64,000 bases of DNA from Candidatus Cloacimonetes bacterium HGW-Cloacimonetes-3 (GCA_002840645.1 PHBO01000002.1:143019-207018); one strand, 5' to 3'; shown: positions 26,090-34,929, numbered from the stretch's first letter. Notes: generated by a model not told the origin, from the sequence alone. A program made the numbers and translations.

Positions 26090-27664
26090 GTGAAGATTAT
26101 CGTAAAAGCTATTATGTTATGTTTGTTGGGGCTGATCTTGATGTCCTGCGGAACGAAATCCACCAGTGCCGAAGATGAACAAGTGGCAACACCTGCCTTT
26201 TCCACCGGGGGCGGTACATTCGATAATGCGGTGGATGTGTTGATTTCCTGCACCACTGCCTATGCCACAATTCGCTATACTCTGGACAATACAGAACCAA
26301 ATGCTTCTTCAACAGAATATACGGAGGTTTTGCATATTGCCACTAATACTACTTTGAAGGCAAAAGCGTTCAAATCCGGGTGGGTATCCAGTTCTACCAG
26401 ATCAGCAACATATGCGTTTACTGCCGTAGCAGCACCGCTTATCTTGCCTCCCGGAGGAACGTATAATGCTGCCCAGCTTGTAAGCATAAGCTGTGCAACC
26501 CCCGAGGCAGTAATTTATTACACTACGGACGGCACCGTGCCGACTGAGGCATCAAGCCTGTATACCAGCCCGATAAATATATCTTCTGCAATTATCCTGA
26601 AAGCCAGAGCTTTTGTGGAAGGCAAAACACCAAGCCCGGTTATTACCCAAGTATATAATCTGCAAATAACTGCGTTGGATTTTAACCCCGTGGGTGGGGT
26701 ATATTCCGTGGCGCAGATAGTGAATATCACATGCAATATAGCCAATGTCCAGATAAGATATACTCTGGATGGAACAGACCCCAGCGAATCCTCCACCTTA
26801 TATACTCACCCGCTTAGTATTGCTTTTAACACCATAGTTAAAGCAAGAGCATACAAAAGTGGCTGGAATTCAAGCGATGTAACTGCAGCTGCATATCAGA
26901 TAAATGTCCCTGATCAAATGGTTTATGTGCCGGGAGCTACTTTTAATAATGGCTTCTCCAACGTATCATTATCGCCATTTTATATGTCCAAATACGAGGT
27001 GAACCAATTTGACTGGTTTATGATTATGTTGACAGATCCTTCCCTATATCCTTTAACTCCTCCGGGCATTTATGCCGATTTACCGGTGGAAAGCATCACC
27101 TGGTACGATGCCATAGAGTATTGCAATAAGCGCAGTATCAGTGAGGGCTACGCGGCTTGCTACAGCTATACCGGATTTGGCACTGATCCCTCATACTGGC
27201 CTGCAGGCTGGAATACAGATAACAATAATCATGCTAATATAGTGTGTGATTGGGCTGCAAACGGCTATCGCTTGCCTACAGAAATGGAATGGATGTTTGC
27301 TGCAAAAGGTGGTAATTACTCTCAAGGCTACCTCTACAGTGGATCTGATGATTTGGATGCTGTTGCCTGGTATAGCGGCAATTCTGAAGAGATGACCAGC
27401 TTAGTTGGCACAAAAGCAGCTAATGAACTGGGTTTGTATGACATGAGCGGTAATGTTTGGGAGTACTGTTGGGATATTTTCGGTAATCTCCCCGTTACTG
27501 ATGTAGCAAATCCTCATGGCGCAGCATCAGGAATAGCAAGAGCAATAAGGGGAGGCAGTTGCCTCCAGGATGCAAGCAACTGCACGGTTGCGAGACGCTT
27601 TAACATACTACCGCTTATATCCACAAATGTTGTTGGGCTAAGAGTGGTTCGGAAAGCTCAATAA
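26090..27664 (+). CDS. Lipoprotein with three CHB_HEX_C-like repeats and a formylglycine-generating-enzyme-like domain
   Basis: The start is GTG 26090 after GGGAGG; the nearby ATG at 26085 runs into a stop after one codon. A lipoprotein signal (LLGLILMSCGT) leads into three repeats of about 80 residues, each with (I/V)RYTLD or IYYTTD, then EP/VP-xEAS-xxYT and LKARAF (about 35-110, 115-195, 200-280). They resemble the chitobiase/hexosaminidase C-terminal module. Residues about 290-520 form an FGE-sulfatase-type fold (YEVNQFDWF, MSGNVWEYCWD, AIRGGSC). Such fused lipoproteins are common on FCB cell surfaces; binding of polymers is likely, but catalysis is uncertain. Confidence 0.82.
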   Translation: MKIIVKAIMLCLLGLILMSCGTKSTSAEDEQVATPAFSTGGGTFDNAVDVLISCTTAYATIRYTLDNTEPNASSTEYTEVLHIATNTTLKAKAFKSGWVSSSTRSATYAFTAVAAPLILPPGGTYNAAQLVSISCATPEAVIYYTTDGTVPTEASSLYTSPINISSAIILKARAFVEGKTPSPVITQVYNLQITALDFNPVGGVYSVAQIVNITCNIANVQIRYTLDGTDPSESSTLYTHPLSIAFNTIVKARAYKSGWNSSDVTAAAYQINVPDQMVYVPGATFNNGFSNVSLSPFYMSKYEVNQFDWFMIMLTDPSLYPLTPPGIYADLPVESITWYDAIEYCNKRSISEGYAACYSYTGFGTDPSYWPAGWNTDNNNHANIVCDWAANGYRLPTEMEWMFAAKGGNYSQGYLYSGSDDLDAVAWYSGNSEEMTSLVGTKAANELGLYDMSGNVWEYCWDIFGNLPVTDVANPHGAASGIARAIRGGSCLQDASNCTVARRFNILPLISTNVVGLRVVRKAQ

Positions 27665-27845
27665 CAACATTACATGGTTAGCCTGGCTTCAGGCATAGCA
27701 ATCAATAATGCTCCGTTTAAAGCAAGCAGAGTAGGAAATACAATTATTGTAGTCAGCATTGTGGCTGAACTACGTAAGAAATCACTTGACTCTATGTAGG
27801 GCGATAATAAATAAGCAACAATTGCATACTAATAATGGAGGTAGG

Positions 27846-30800
27846 ATGGAACAAGTAAGCTTTGTAGATTATCATATTCAATACGCTAAAGCATTGGCAG
27901 AGATGTGGAATCGCAGCGCCAGTGGTTGGATGGGCAGAGCTTTTAACAGCAGTGAAGAAAAGGTGCTGGATGAAGAAGGCAGGGGGAGTTATCTGAATCT
28001 CTACCTGGCAGTAAAGGGTAACAAAGTTTTAGGATATGCTAAACTGACCAAGTATTCTGAGGAGAAGGATGTAGCATACATAGAGCTTATTTCTGTCGAT
28101 CCCGAACATCATGGGACAGGTATTGGCAAGATACTGATGCAGAAATGCGTGCTTAGGGCGGCGGAACTTGGCTACCAGCGCATCGATCTTTTCACTTGGG
28201 CAGGCAATACCAAGGCAGTGCCACTCTACAAGAAATGCGGGTTCTTTTGGGAGAAGATGGAATCCCAAGCAACACACTTGATGAACTTCATTCCCGGCTT
28301 GCTTAATAACGAACTGCTGAAACCATACTTCGAGTTCTTCCATTGGTACGACGACAACAAGAGACCCCTGCTAACAGAACCTGACGGCAGAAAGGTAAAC
28401 GGCTTCGATTTATACGATTACATCTGGGAGAAAGATGGTAAAAGGCTGCATATATGCTTTGAACGATGCGGCAGAGGCATTGTTGCAATAAACACTTCGG
28501 ATTTTGATATCCAGATTGAGATTGCAGATGCCAAACCTGTGTTTGGTGATAGCTACTCTGCCAATTACCAACTAACCAATCACACTTGCGAACCGGTTGA
28601 GATTATGCTTAAAGGTGCGGATGATGATGTAGTTAGGAATGAATTTCATATCTCTGAGACGGTAACGGGCAGTATCGAAAGGGAATCAGAGTTCTTTATT
28701 GCTCCTGTCAACCGCACTTTAACGGAGTGGGAAAGCTGTCCGGGGCTAAAAACAATAGTATCCTGGGCGGGCAAAGAGATAGTGATGAAGACAGGGCTGC
28801 ATATTCAGTATCCGCTGTCAGTGAATCTGCGGATGCAAAGTAGCTTGGTGATTCCGGGTAGGCAGGATATCATGTATCTGAATGTGCATAATCACTTCCC
28901 AACGGCTTGTTCTTACCACATAGAGCTCCCCGGGGAGGCACCTCTCACATTACTGCAAAACAACTTTGAGATCAGTTTACAGGCAGACGAGAAAGCCTTT
29001 ATTCCGGTTGATTACATTTCCCAAGGTTCCCTGGTCTACAATCCCCAGATTAAAGTTATGGCATTTCCGGATAGCGGTAATAAACTTGAGTTTGAAGTGG
29101 AGTGCTTTACTACCATGTCAGCTCTAAATTCGATGTCTGCTAAGAATATGCAGGAAAGGATATCCCTGCTTAACGGGCAATACTCGGTGTATATCTTAAA
29201 AACATCCAACAAAAACTGGGGTGGCTTTCACTCCATTTTTGGTTCACGTTTCGATTTCTGTGCCCCACAGATAGGCTTGCCCTATAGTGAAGAATTCGAT
29301 ACCGAGCTTCCCTACGATATACAAATCGAAGAACACGGCTCTATGCTGCAACTCACCTTGAAGTATCTCTCCAAAGACAATGCAGGTGTGGATTTCGGAT
29401 ACATATACAGCTTATATCCCACCGGTCTGATGGAGCTTCGTTTGAAGATTTACGCCATCCCTGAACCCCAAAACAAATACTTTGCCTATCTTAAGCTTGG
29501 CATAAATGAGAAAAATATAAGCTTCGAACAGAATGGGAGTTTAGTGCAGGTGGAAGAGGACTTTCCCGAGACTTATTTGAACAGTTTTGCAAAAGACAGC
29601 TTAAGCGGAAACTGGATGTATTCCCAGATAGATGATGCCACCAGTGCGGTTATCTGGAATCCCGAATTCATGCCTAAACTTGGGAATTATTGGCTGTGTT
29701 GGGAATTGGATCTGAATAAAATCCAAAGCATGGAACATCAGGAATTGCTGGTTGCAAGTATGTATCTGGATATATTCCGCAATTGCTATCAAACCCGAAA
29801 TGCAGCGTTAGGTTACCGTAAGCCTGTAGAGATTATTCAGCCTACTCTGGAACTCGTCGTGAACGAAGGGAATCCCATTTTAACTAAGCCATATCAGGTG
29901 AAGCTTATCCAGCATCTGGATAGGGGACTTCGTGGGAAATTCAAGCTGGATACTGAGGATGGGCTTTCTCTTGCACCACAGGTTACTGCAAGCGAAGCTG
30001 ATAACATCAGGGAAGTCCGGTGGGATGTGGAAAATCTACCGGAGCAAGCACTTGAATTGGTTACATGTGATGCTGCTCTATCCAGTGTAAGCGTAAAGCG
30101 GTCTCAACTTTGCTTAATGGGTAGGGGAGAGGTAAATGTGTTTAACCGGGACAAGCTCCTTATTGCCGAAAACGGCTGTTTAAGCATAACCTCCGCCAAG
30201 GATGCAAGGCTTCCGGGGCTAATCTCACTGAAATACAATGGAGCTGAATACCTGGATGCCGGTTATCCGGACTATGCGCCGAAAAGCTACCACAACCCCT
30301 ATCAGGGAGGATTGAGTATAATCCCTAATCAGCTTAGAGCATCCGTGCTTATCCACGAAACACACGATACAAGCAGCATAAAAGTACAAGACCAGTTTGG
30401 GAACTTGTGGACCGGCTTGGCTATAACCACTACCATAAGCAATTTCGAGCCGATGAAAGGGCTGATATTCCGTCAGTGTTTTGTGATGCACCCGTCTGTT
30501 CCGGTCCTGGTGCTGCTTACAGAATTAGTTCGCAACAACGGTTGGGCGCAGTTTGTTGGCTTTAACTGCTCTACATCCTATAAGCACGAAGAGAACATCC
30601 GGGATTTACAGCTCATGTTCCCCAAAACAGATAAACAGTGGCTTACTCTATTCCCCGGGAAAGAGCAGATGGGATTGCAGGATTACTACTACAACATGGC
30701 TGCAAAAGGTATGGACACAGACGCTTATATGCAAGTGTTTCACCTCAGTAGGTGTTCTCATTATGTCCACATGGATAGTGCGATGGTGCGGGAAACCTTT

Positions 30801-30929
30801 ACGTTTTATAACCAAATATCGGATTTGGGCAGGAGCTGGCTGCAACCTCATTTCATTCTTTTCTCGGAGTATCTGTATGAACACGAAAGTCTCTCTGCCT
30901 TGCTAAGCTTAAAGTTTACCGAGGTTTAA
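27846..30929 (+). CDS. GNAT acetyltransferase fused to a large beta-rich domain of unknown function
   Basis: ATG 27846 follows GGAGG; the open frame upstream is not needed. Residues 1-150 are a GNAT domain with the acetyl-CoA loop HHGTGIGKILM and the WAGNTKAVPLYKKCGF C-terminal strand. The remaining 880 residues have no signal peptide, are dominated by beta strands with Ig-like segments, and include many aromatic residues (for example SNKNWGGFHSIFGSRFDF). I recognise no named family; a carbohydrate-related beta-sandwich is one possibility. The combination suggests acetylation of a bulky substrate held by the large domain. It is transcribed alone and is followed by a structured intergenic region. 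Confidence 0.75.
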   Translation: MEQVSFVDYHIQYAKALAEMWNRSASGWMGRAFNSSEEKVLDEEGRGSYLNLYLAVKGNKVLGYAKLTKYSEEKDVAYIELISVDPEHHGTGIGKILMQKCVLRAAELGYQRIDLFTWAGNTKAVPLYKKCGFFWEKMESQATHLMNFIPGLLNNELLKPYFEFFHWYDDNKRPLLTEPDGRKVNGFDLYDYIWEKDGKRLHICFERCGRGIVAINTSDFDIQIEIADAKPVFGDSYSANYQLTNHTCEPVEIMLKGADDDVVRNEFHISETVTGSIERESEFFIAPVNRTLTEWESCPGLKTIVSWAGKEIVMKTGLHIQYPLSVNLRMQSSLVIPGRQDIMYLNVHNHFPTACSYHIELPGEAPLTLLQNNFEISLQADEKAFIPVDYISQGSLVYNPQIKVMAFPDSGNKLEFEVECFTTMSALNSMSAKNMQERISLLNGQYSVYILKTSNKNWGGFHSIFGSRFDFCAPQIGLPYSEEFDTELPYDIQIEEHGSMLQLTLKYLSKDNAGVDFGYIYSLYPTGLMELRLKIYAIPEPQNKYFAYLKLGINEKNISFEQNGSLVQVEEDFPETYLNSFAKDSLSGNWMYSQIDDATSAVIWNPEFMPKLGNYWLCWELDLNKIQSMEHQELLVASMYLDIFRNCYQTRNAALGYRKPVEIIQPTLELVVNEGNPILTKPYQVKLIQHLDRGLRGKFKLDTEDGLSLAPQVTASEADNIREVRWDVENLPEQALELVTCDAALSSVSVKRSQLCLMGRGEVNVFNRDKLLIAENGCLSITSAKDARLPGLISLKYNGAEYLDAGYPDYAPKSYHNPYQGGLSIIPNQLRASVLIHETHDTSSIKVQDQFGNLWTGLAITTTISNFEPMKGLIFRQCFVMHPSVPVLVLLTELVRNNGWAQFVGFNCSTSYKHEENIRDLQLMFPKTDKQWLTLFPGKEQMGLQDYYYNMAAKGMDTDAYMQVFHLSRCSHYVHMDSAMVRETFTFYNQISDLGRSWLQPHFILFSEYLYEHESLSALLSLKFTEV

Positions 30930-31034
30930 GATGGAGTTCAAACGGCTGCACCGTCCTAGCAACAAGATGGAGTTCAAATGGCTTTTCCCAACTTATACCA
31001 TAGCAATAGGTTCAGCAGCCGTTTGGACTTCATC
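30930..31034. repeat. Imperfect hairpin with 20-nt arms and an extra direct copy
   Basis: Segment 30930-30949 pairs with 31015-31034; the two mismatches would both be G-U pairs in RNA, so the transcript could pair along all 20 positions. A direct copy of the left arm (GATGGAGTTCAAATGGCT) lies at 30966-30983. It begins at the stop codon of the GNAT fusion gene and may act as its 3' structure. Confidence 0.65.
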
Positions 31035-31110
31035 GGGCGTTGCCCATAAGCAAGCTAAACTATCTAAGTAGAACTTGGCTGAACCTTGTTAATCTCCCAA
31101 ACCTGAAATC

Positions 31111-31190
31111 CCGGCTTGAAGTCCATGAGGCTAATTAATGGGTAACACGCATATAGCAACGTAAGCCTCATGAACTCCAACCCGGTTTTT
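31111..31190. repeat. Imperfect hairpin followed by a T tract
   Basis: Arms 31111-31132 and 31164-31185 are 22 nt with three mismatches, then GGTTTTTC. This resembles a large terminator for the plus strand, though it is 180 bases past the nearest stop. Confidence 0.5.
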
Positions 31191-31263
31191 CATGTTAACA
31201 CCGATACCTGCTTTTCATGTACCCAGCTTTCCTCCACCTTGCTCTCCGCACCCGCACAGAACC

Positions 31264-31317
31264 GGGGTTCATCGGGGGTTAAACGGGCAAAAGCCCGATG
31301 AACCCCCGATGAACCCC
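31264..31317. repeat. Palindromic array of 11-nt units (array D)
   Basis: Perfect 17-bp arms (31264-31280 and 31301-31317) contain the 11-mers GGTTCATCGGG and GGTTAAACGGG on the left and CCCGATGAACC twice on the right. An inner CGGGC-AAAA-GCCCG stem fills the loop, so a cruciform is possible. Confidence 0.88.
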
Positions 31318-31351
31318 ACTTCGATTCGCTTTCAGCCAGCAAGGAAGGTAG

Positions 31352-31479
31352 CGCAGCATTTTAATGCTGCGAAAACCGAGAACAAAGAGCTGTAACCATA
31401 GTTCACGGCAGGCAAGTTGTTTGGCTTAAATAGTGTCGCAAAGATAATTACGCCTATGACTTATCTACACTGCGACACT
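31352..31479. repeat. Two short hairpins in the intergenic region
   Basis: CGCAGCATT-TT-AATGCTGCG (31352-31371) is a perfect nine-bp stem. AGTGTCGCA (31432-31440) pairs with TGCGACACT (31471-31479), and the pairing can extend outward through GTTGTTT and AAACAAC. No coding content is seen between 30930 and 31730. Confidence 0.6.
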
Positions 31480-31548
31480 TTTTGAGTTAAACAACTGGGT
31501 TACTCAACAAACAGCAGACTCGCCCCACCGAAACCACCCACTCCTTCC

Positions 31549-31637
31549 AGATGCTTAGTTTAACTCTCACTTGAAGCCGCTTGAGATATTGGTGTTTGTA
31601 TAGCTGGCGGATGGCTTCAAGTGAAAGTCAAACCAGC
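31549..31637. repeat. 89-nt hairpin element, copy 1
   Basis: An imperfect inverted repeat: GTTTAACTCTCACTTGAAGC on the left and its near reverse complement ending GAAAGTCAAAC on the right. It is bounded by AGATGCTTA and CCAGC. A second copy of identical length lies at 32857-32945 in the same orientation; outer arms are conserved and the central 35 nt are diverged. A CTTGAC box follows 17 bases after it. The left end fits the attC RYYYAAC core, and the right end GTCAAAC differs from GTTRRRY at one base. Confidence 0.8.
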
Positions 31638-31730
31638 CGTATGTAAACTAAAAGCTTGACCTTAAACAAGGGTCTTATTTATTATGTACATGTGGGATAT
31701 GTCAGTATTGGTGGTTACCTGGGAGGTAAA

Positions 31731-32471
31731 ATGAAAAAAAGCACTGTATCGATCATGATGCTTATTGGCTTAACAATAAACCTTGCTGCAGTTACGACAT
31801 TACGAGTCCATGATACTGCACCAAAATACCGTATCACTTATGAAGTGATAAATCCAAAATTTGTTCCGGACAATTTTTCGTGTAATACATATGAGGAATT
31901 ACAGAATCATCATTTTCAAATTCCGGATACACTATTGAAGGAGCTTACAAACGAAGAACTGGTAAAATACATTCTTAGCACAACCGAGTATTCTTTAAGC
32001 CCTGATTTTTCAGTATGGAACAATGATTTTTCTGGTTTTAACGGGTATAATGAGTTAATTCGCAGGTCAGTCTGGGCAGATGACATCATTAACCTCTCAG
32101 GAAAGTACCTGGATGAAAGAAACGGTGTTATGTTCTTTCAATCTGTTCGTTTTTCCACGATGCACGATGTTTATACAAAAATGACGTTTCAACAACAGCA
32201 ACAAATCCTAATGAATCTAAAAGGATTCTTATCCTTTCAAGAATCATCTCCTGAATATGTATTTGTAAGTCTGATTGGGGATGACCTCTGTTATTGGGCT
32301 GGTGCGATTATTGAAAGCTATTATGCATCCGATATAGGCAGTTTAATAACAATAATGCGTCCATACTTTGAAAATTGGGTGAAAGATCCAGTTAGCTTAG
32401 TCCGCTCAGAGTTACAAAAGGCAATAGATTCAGGTATGCATATCGAGGTCGGCTATGAAAACAAGAATTAA
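31731..32471 (+). CDS. Secreted protein of unknown function between the 89-nt repeats
   Basis: ATG 31731 follows GGAGG and gives a signal peptide (VSIMMLIGLTINLAAV); the longer frame from 31656 would remove it. The mature protein of about 225 residues is mostly helical (KELTNEELVKYILSTTEYS, TFQQQQQILMNLKGF). It resembles periplasmic helical-repeat proteins, but I recognise no family. Composition is more A+T-rich than tyrS next door. It is the only gene between two copies of an 89-nt hairpin element, an arrangement that resembles a gene cassette or an insulated unit. CTTGACC at 31655 may be its -35. Confidence 0.65.
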   Translation: MKKSTVSIMMLIGLTINLAAVTTLRVHDTAPKYRITYEVINPKFVPDNFSCNTYEELQNHHFQIPDTLLKELTNEELVKYILSTTEYSLSPDFSVWNNDFSGFNGYNELIRRSVWADDIINLSGKYLDERNGVMFFQSVRFSTMHDVYTKMTFQQQQQILMNLKGFLSFQESSPEYVFVSLIGDDLCYWAGAIIESYYASDIGSLITIMRPYFENWVKDPVSLVRSELQKAIDSGMHIEVGYENKN

Positions 32472-32498
32472 AGTTCAGTTACTAATTCTGTTTGATTG

Positions 32499-32699
32499 AA
32501 GTCTGGAGTCGATCAGGCTTAAATAACTATGGCATGATAAGAAGCAATTTAGCCTGATAGACTACAGCGATGCCGGGGTATTGTATAGCCGGAGGTCGCT
32601 GTAGTCCATATCGCTGCATAGCTGGTTATTATCCTCAAAGTTTATTTAAGCGATATCGACTCCAGACTTGTATGGGTGGATAACTTCTTAATAACCAGC
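32499..32699. repeat. Nested multi-stem structured region
   Basis: Four stems can be drawn: a perfect 15-bp stem (32499-32513 with 32655-32669); ATCAGGCT...AGCCTGAT (32512-32519 with 32551-32558); GACTACAGCGA with TCGCTGTAGTC (32560-32570 with 32596-32606); and GCTGGTTATTA with TAATAACCAGC (32621-32631 with 32689-32699). The last crosses the first, so all cannot form at once. This suggests alternative folds or layered insertions. Confidence 0.6.
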
Positions 32700-32740
32700 T
32701 TATTACCTTTTTCTCTCTTTGCCTCTTTTTTAATCCCCCC

Positions 32741-32770
32741 TCTGCTTTTCTCAGCTTTTCTCTGCTTTCC
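32741..32770. repeat. Pyrimidine-rich 10-nt tandem repeat
   Basis: Three tandem decamers (TCTGCTTTTC, TCAGCTTTTC, TCTGCTTTCC) lie within a pyrimidine-rich tract from about 32705 to 32780. The period is 10, not 11 as in the palindromic arrays, and there is no inverted partner. Confidence 0.6.
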
Positions 32771-32856
32771 CTCTGTGTTAAAAAAGAAACCCAAACTAGT
32801 TCTCCTTGTTTTACAAAAACCACGACATCTGTCCCTATAACTACCCACAACCCCAC

Positions 32857-32945
32857 AGATGCTTAGTTTAACTCTCACATGAAGCCGCTTGAGAGATCGG
32901 TAAATGCAAGGTTCTTGGATGACTCCAAGTGAAAGTCAAACCAGC
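32857..32945. repeat. 89-nt hairpin element, copy 2
   Basis: Second copy of the element at 31549-31637, same length and orientation, with conserved outer arms and a diverged centre. Its own pairing is weaker than copy 1 (extra mismatches near CACATGAAGCC). CTTGACA lies 27 bases downstream, ahead of tyrS. Confidence 0.8.
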
Positions 32946-32973
32946 ATCGTGCTAACGATAAATCCGTTATCGC

Positions 32974-33002
32974 TTGACAAATATCGGCTTGCTATGTGTT
33001 GT
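32974..33002 (+). promoter_or_regulatory. Putative promoter of tyrS
   Basis: GCTTGACA with TTGACA at 32974-32979, 59 bases before the ATG. At 17-bp spacing the -10 would be TGTTGT, a poor match; no T-box-like or other known leader is visible. Confidence 0.4.
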
Positions 33003-33038
33003 GCCTGCACACAAAAAAAGCAGAACAGGAAGAACAAA

Positions 33039-34241
33039 ATGGCTTTTGAACATGAACTGAAGATCATCAGCCGGGGCGTGGAAGAGATCATCCCCCTGGC
33101 GGAGCTGAAAGATAAATTTGCATCCTCTGCCAAGCTTGGCAGACCACTCAGGATAAAATACGGGATAGATCCCACCGGTTACGACGTACACATCGGGCAT
33201 TTGGTGCCGATTCGCAAGATGCGTGAGTTTCAGGATTTGGGGCACACCGGGGTTATCATCATTGGTGATTTCACGGCGCAGATAGGTGATCCCACCGGAA
33301 GAGATGAATCCCGCCCACCCTTGACTTTCGACCAGATAAAGTATAACAGCGAAAAATACATGGAACAGCTATACACGGTGCTGAAGCCCGAACAAACCGA
33401 AGTGCGCTATCAGAGCGAGTGGTTCGGCAAGATGAGCATGAGCGATGTATTGAAGATGATGGGTAAGTTTACCCTGGCGCAGTTTATGGCGCATGACACC
33501 TTCCGTAACCGCTACGAGCAAGGCTTGTCGCTTGGTATGCACGAGATAATGTATCCCATTCTGCAAGGTTATGATTCCGTTGCCATTGCCAGCGATGTGG
33601 AGCTTGGTGCTACGGAGCAGAAGTTCAACATCCTTTGTGGACGCGATATGCAGCGGTACTTTGGCATGGAGCAGCAGATTGCCGTGCTGTCACCCATCCT
33701 GCTTGGCACGGATGGCGTGAATAAGATGGGGAAATCGCTGAATAACTATATTGCTGTGTTTGATCCGCCTAACGAGAAGTTTGGCAAGGTGATGAGCATC
33801 CCCGATAGCCTGATCATGAACTATTTTTGCTATGCCACTACCACTGCTGCGGAGGATTTGGAAACAATCAAAGCAGAGCTGGCAAGCGGGACGAATCCCA
33901 TGATACTAAAGAAGCGTTTGGCAAGAGACATAGTTAGCTTGTATCACGGAAATCAGGCAGCGGTGGAAGCGCAGGAAGCGTTTGAGAAGCTGTTTTCTAA
34001 TAAAGAAATACCGGAAGATATCCCTGAGTTTAGCACTTCAGAAAGCAGCTACAAGCTGGTGAAGCTGCTAACCGATAGCGGGCTTTGTGCCGGCAGCGGA
34101 GAAGCCAAACGCCTGATTCAGGGCGGCGGAGTATCTATTGATGGCGAGAAAGTTACCTCCATTGATGCTATGCTGGAATTGGCAGACGGCTCTGTGCTGC
34201 GTGCCGGAAAGCGGAAGTTTATTAAAATCAGGAAGATATGA
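33039..34241 (+). CDS. tyrS: Tyrosyl-tRNA synthetase
   Basis: The 400-residue class I synthetase charges tRNA-Tyr with tyrosine. The HIGH motif is intact at residues 51-54 (YDVHIGHLVPI) and the KMSKS loop is KMGKS at 229-233. A C-terminal S4 RNA-binding domain (LVKLLTDSGLCAGSGEAKRL, then GGGVSIDGEKV) is present. ATG 33039 follows AGGAAG and matches the family N-terminus; the 45 codons open upstream include the promoter and are not used. Sequence around the HIGH motif resembles the TyrZ-type subgroup. The stop overlaps the downstream M50 peptidase start by four bases. Confidence 0.95.
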   Translation: MAFEHELKIISRGVEEIIPLAELKDKFASSAKLGRPLRIKYGIDPTGYDVHIGHLVPIRKMREFQDLGHTGVIIIGDFTAQIGDPTGRDESRPPLTFDQIKYNSEKYMEQLYTVLKPEQTEVRYQSEWFGKMSMSDVLKMMGKFTLAQFMAHDTFRNRYEQGLSLGMHEIMYPILQGYDSVAIASDVELGATEQKFNILCGRDMQRYFGMEQQIAVLSPILLGTDGVNKMGKSLNNYIAVFDPPNEKFGKVMSIPDSLIMNYFCYATTTAAEDLETIKAELASGTNPMILKKRLARDIVSLYHGNQAAVEAQEAFEKLFSNKEIPEDIPEFSTSESSYKLVKLLTDSGLCAGSGEAKRLIQGGGVSIDGEKVTSIDAMLELADGSVLRAGKRKFIKIRKI

Positions 34242-34882
34242 TTACTGCATCACTATTCAAATTGCTTACCAATACAGCTATTATTGTGCTGGTGTTCTAT
34301 AGCATAATAATTCATGAATTTTGTCATGCCCTGGCGGCATACTGGTTGGGAGATGACTCTGCCAAGCGGGCGGGAAGGCTTAGCCTGAACCCCTTGAAGC
34401 ATATAGATTGGTTTGGCACTGTGTTACTGCCCCTGTTTCTGTTCTTTACGGCAGGATTTATTTATGGCTATGCCAAGCCGGTGCCCTTTAACCCCTATAA
34501 CTTTAAGAACCTGAAACGTGATTCCGGGCTTACTGCTTTGGCGGGACCTGTATCGAACATCCTGATTGCCATTGCCTTCGCCATTGTATATCATTTGGCT
34601 GGTTTTATACCTATTGTGCAGCATATTGCCTTCTATGTGATATTCCTGAACTTGCTGTTGGCGTTTTTTAACCTGATTCCCGTACCGCCCCTTGATGGCT
34701 CTAAGGTTATTGGCATGGCTTTGACGGATAACGCATATTACAAATGGACGATGCAGGAACGCAAAGGGATGATATATTTGTTTGCCATAATTATCGGCTC
34801 AAGGCTGCTGGGTTTGAATCTGATCGGCACGATAGTAATGCCTCCCGTGCAGTTTGTGATGCATTTGCTGGGTGTAGGCTAA
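34238..34882 (+). CDS. Site-2-protease-like M50 membrane metalloprotease
   Basis: The 214-residue protein has about five membrane helices. The zinc motif HEFCH (H26, E27, H30) lies in the first helix and the third ligand motif NLIPVPPLDG (D153) in a later one, as in compact bacterial rhomboid-unrelated S2P homologues without a PDZ domain. The family cleaves membrane-embedded segments; small PDZ-less members like this are widespread and poorly characterised. It overlaps tyrS by four bases and is 48 bases upstream of glnA, so the three may share a transcript. Confidence 0.9.
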   Translation: MITASLFKLLTNTAIIVLVFYSIIIHEFCHALAAYWLGDDSAKRAGRLSLNPLKHIDWFGTVLLPLFLFFTAGFIYGYAKPVPFNPYNFKNLKRDSGLTALAGPVSNILIAIAFAIVYHLAGFIPIVQHIAFYVIFLNLLLAFFNLIPVPPLDGSKVIGMALTDNAYYKWTMQERKGMIYLFAIIIGSRLLGLNLIGTIVMPPVQFVMHLLGVG

Positions 34883-34929
34883 CACACCTTTTACTTTAAC
34901 TATAAAAGAAAGATATACAGGAGAACAAC

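Noticed and set aside
33039..34241. T-box riboswitch ahead of tyrS
   Set aside because: The leader has no recognisable T-box bulge sequence or specifier stem; the structured elements there belong to the 89-nt repeat.
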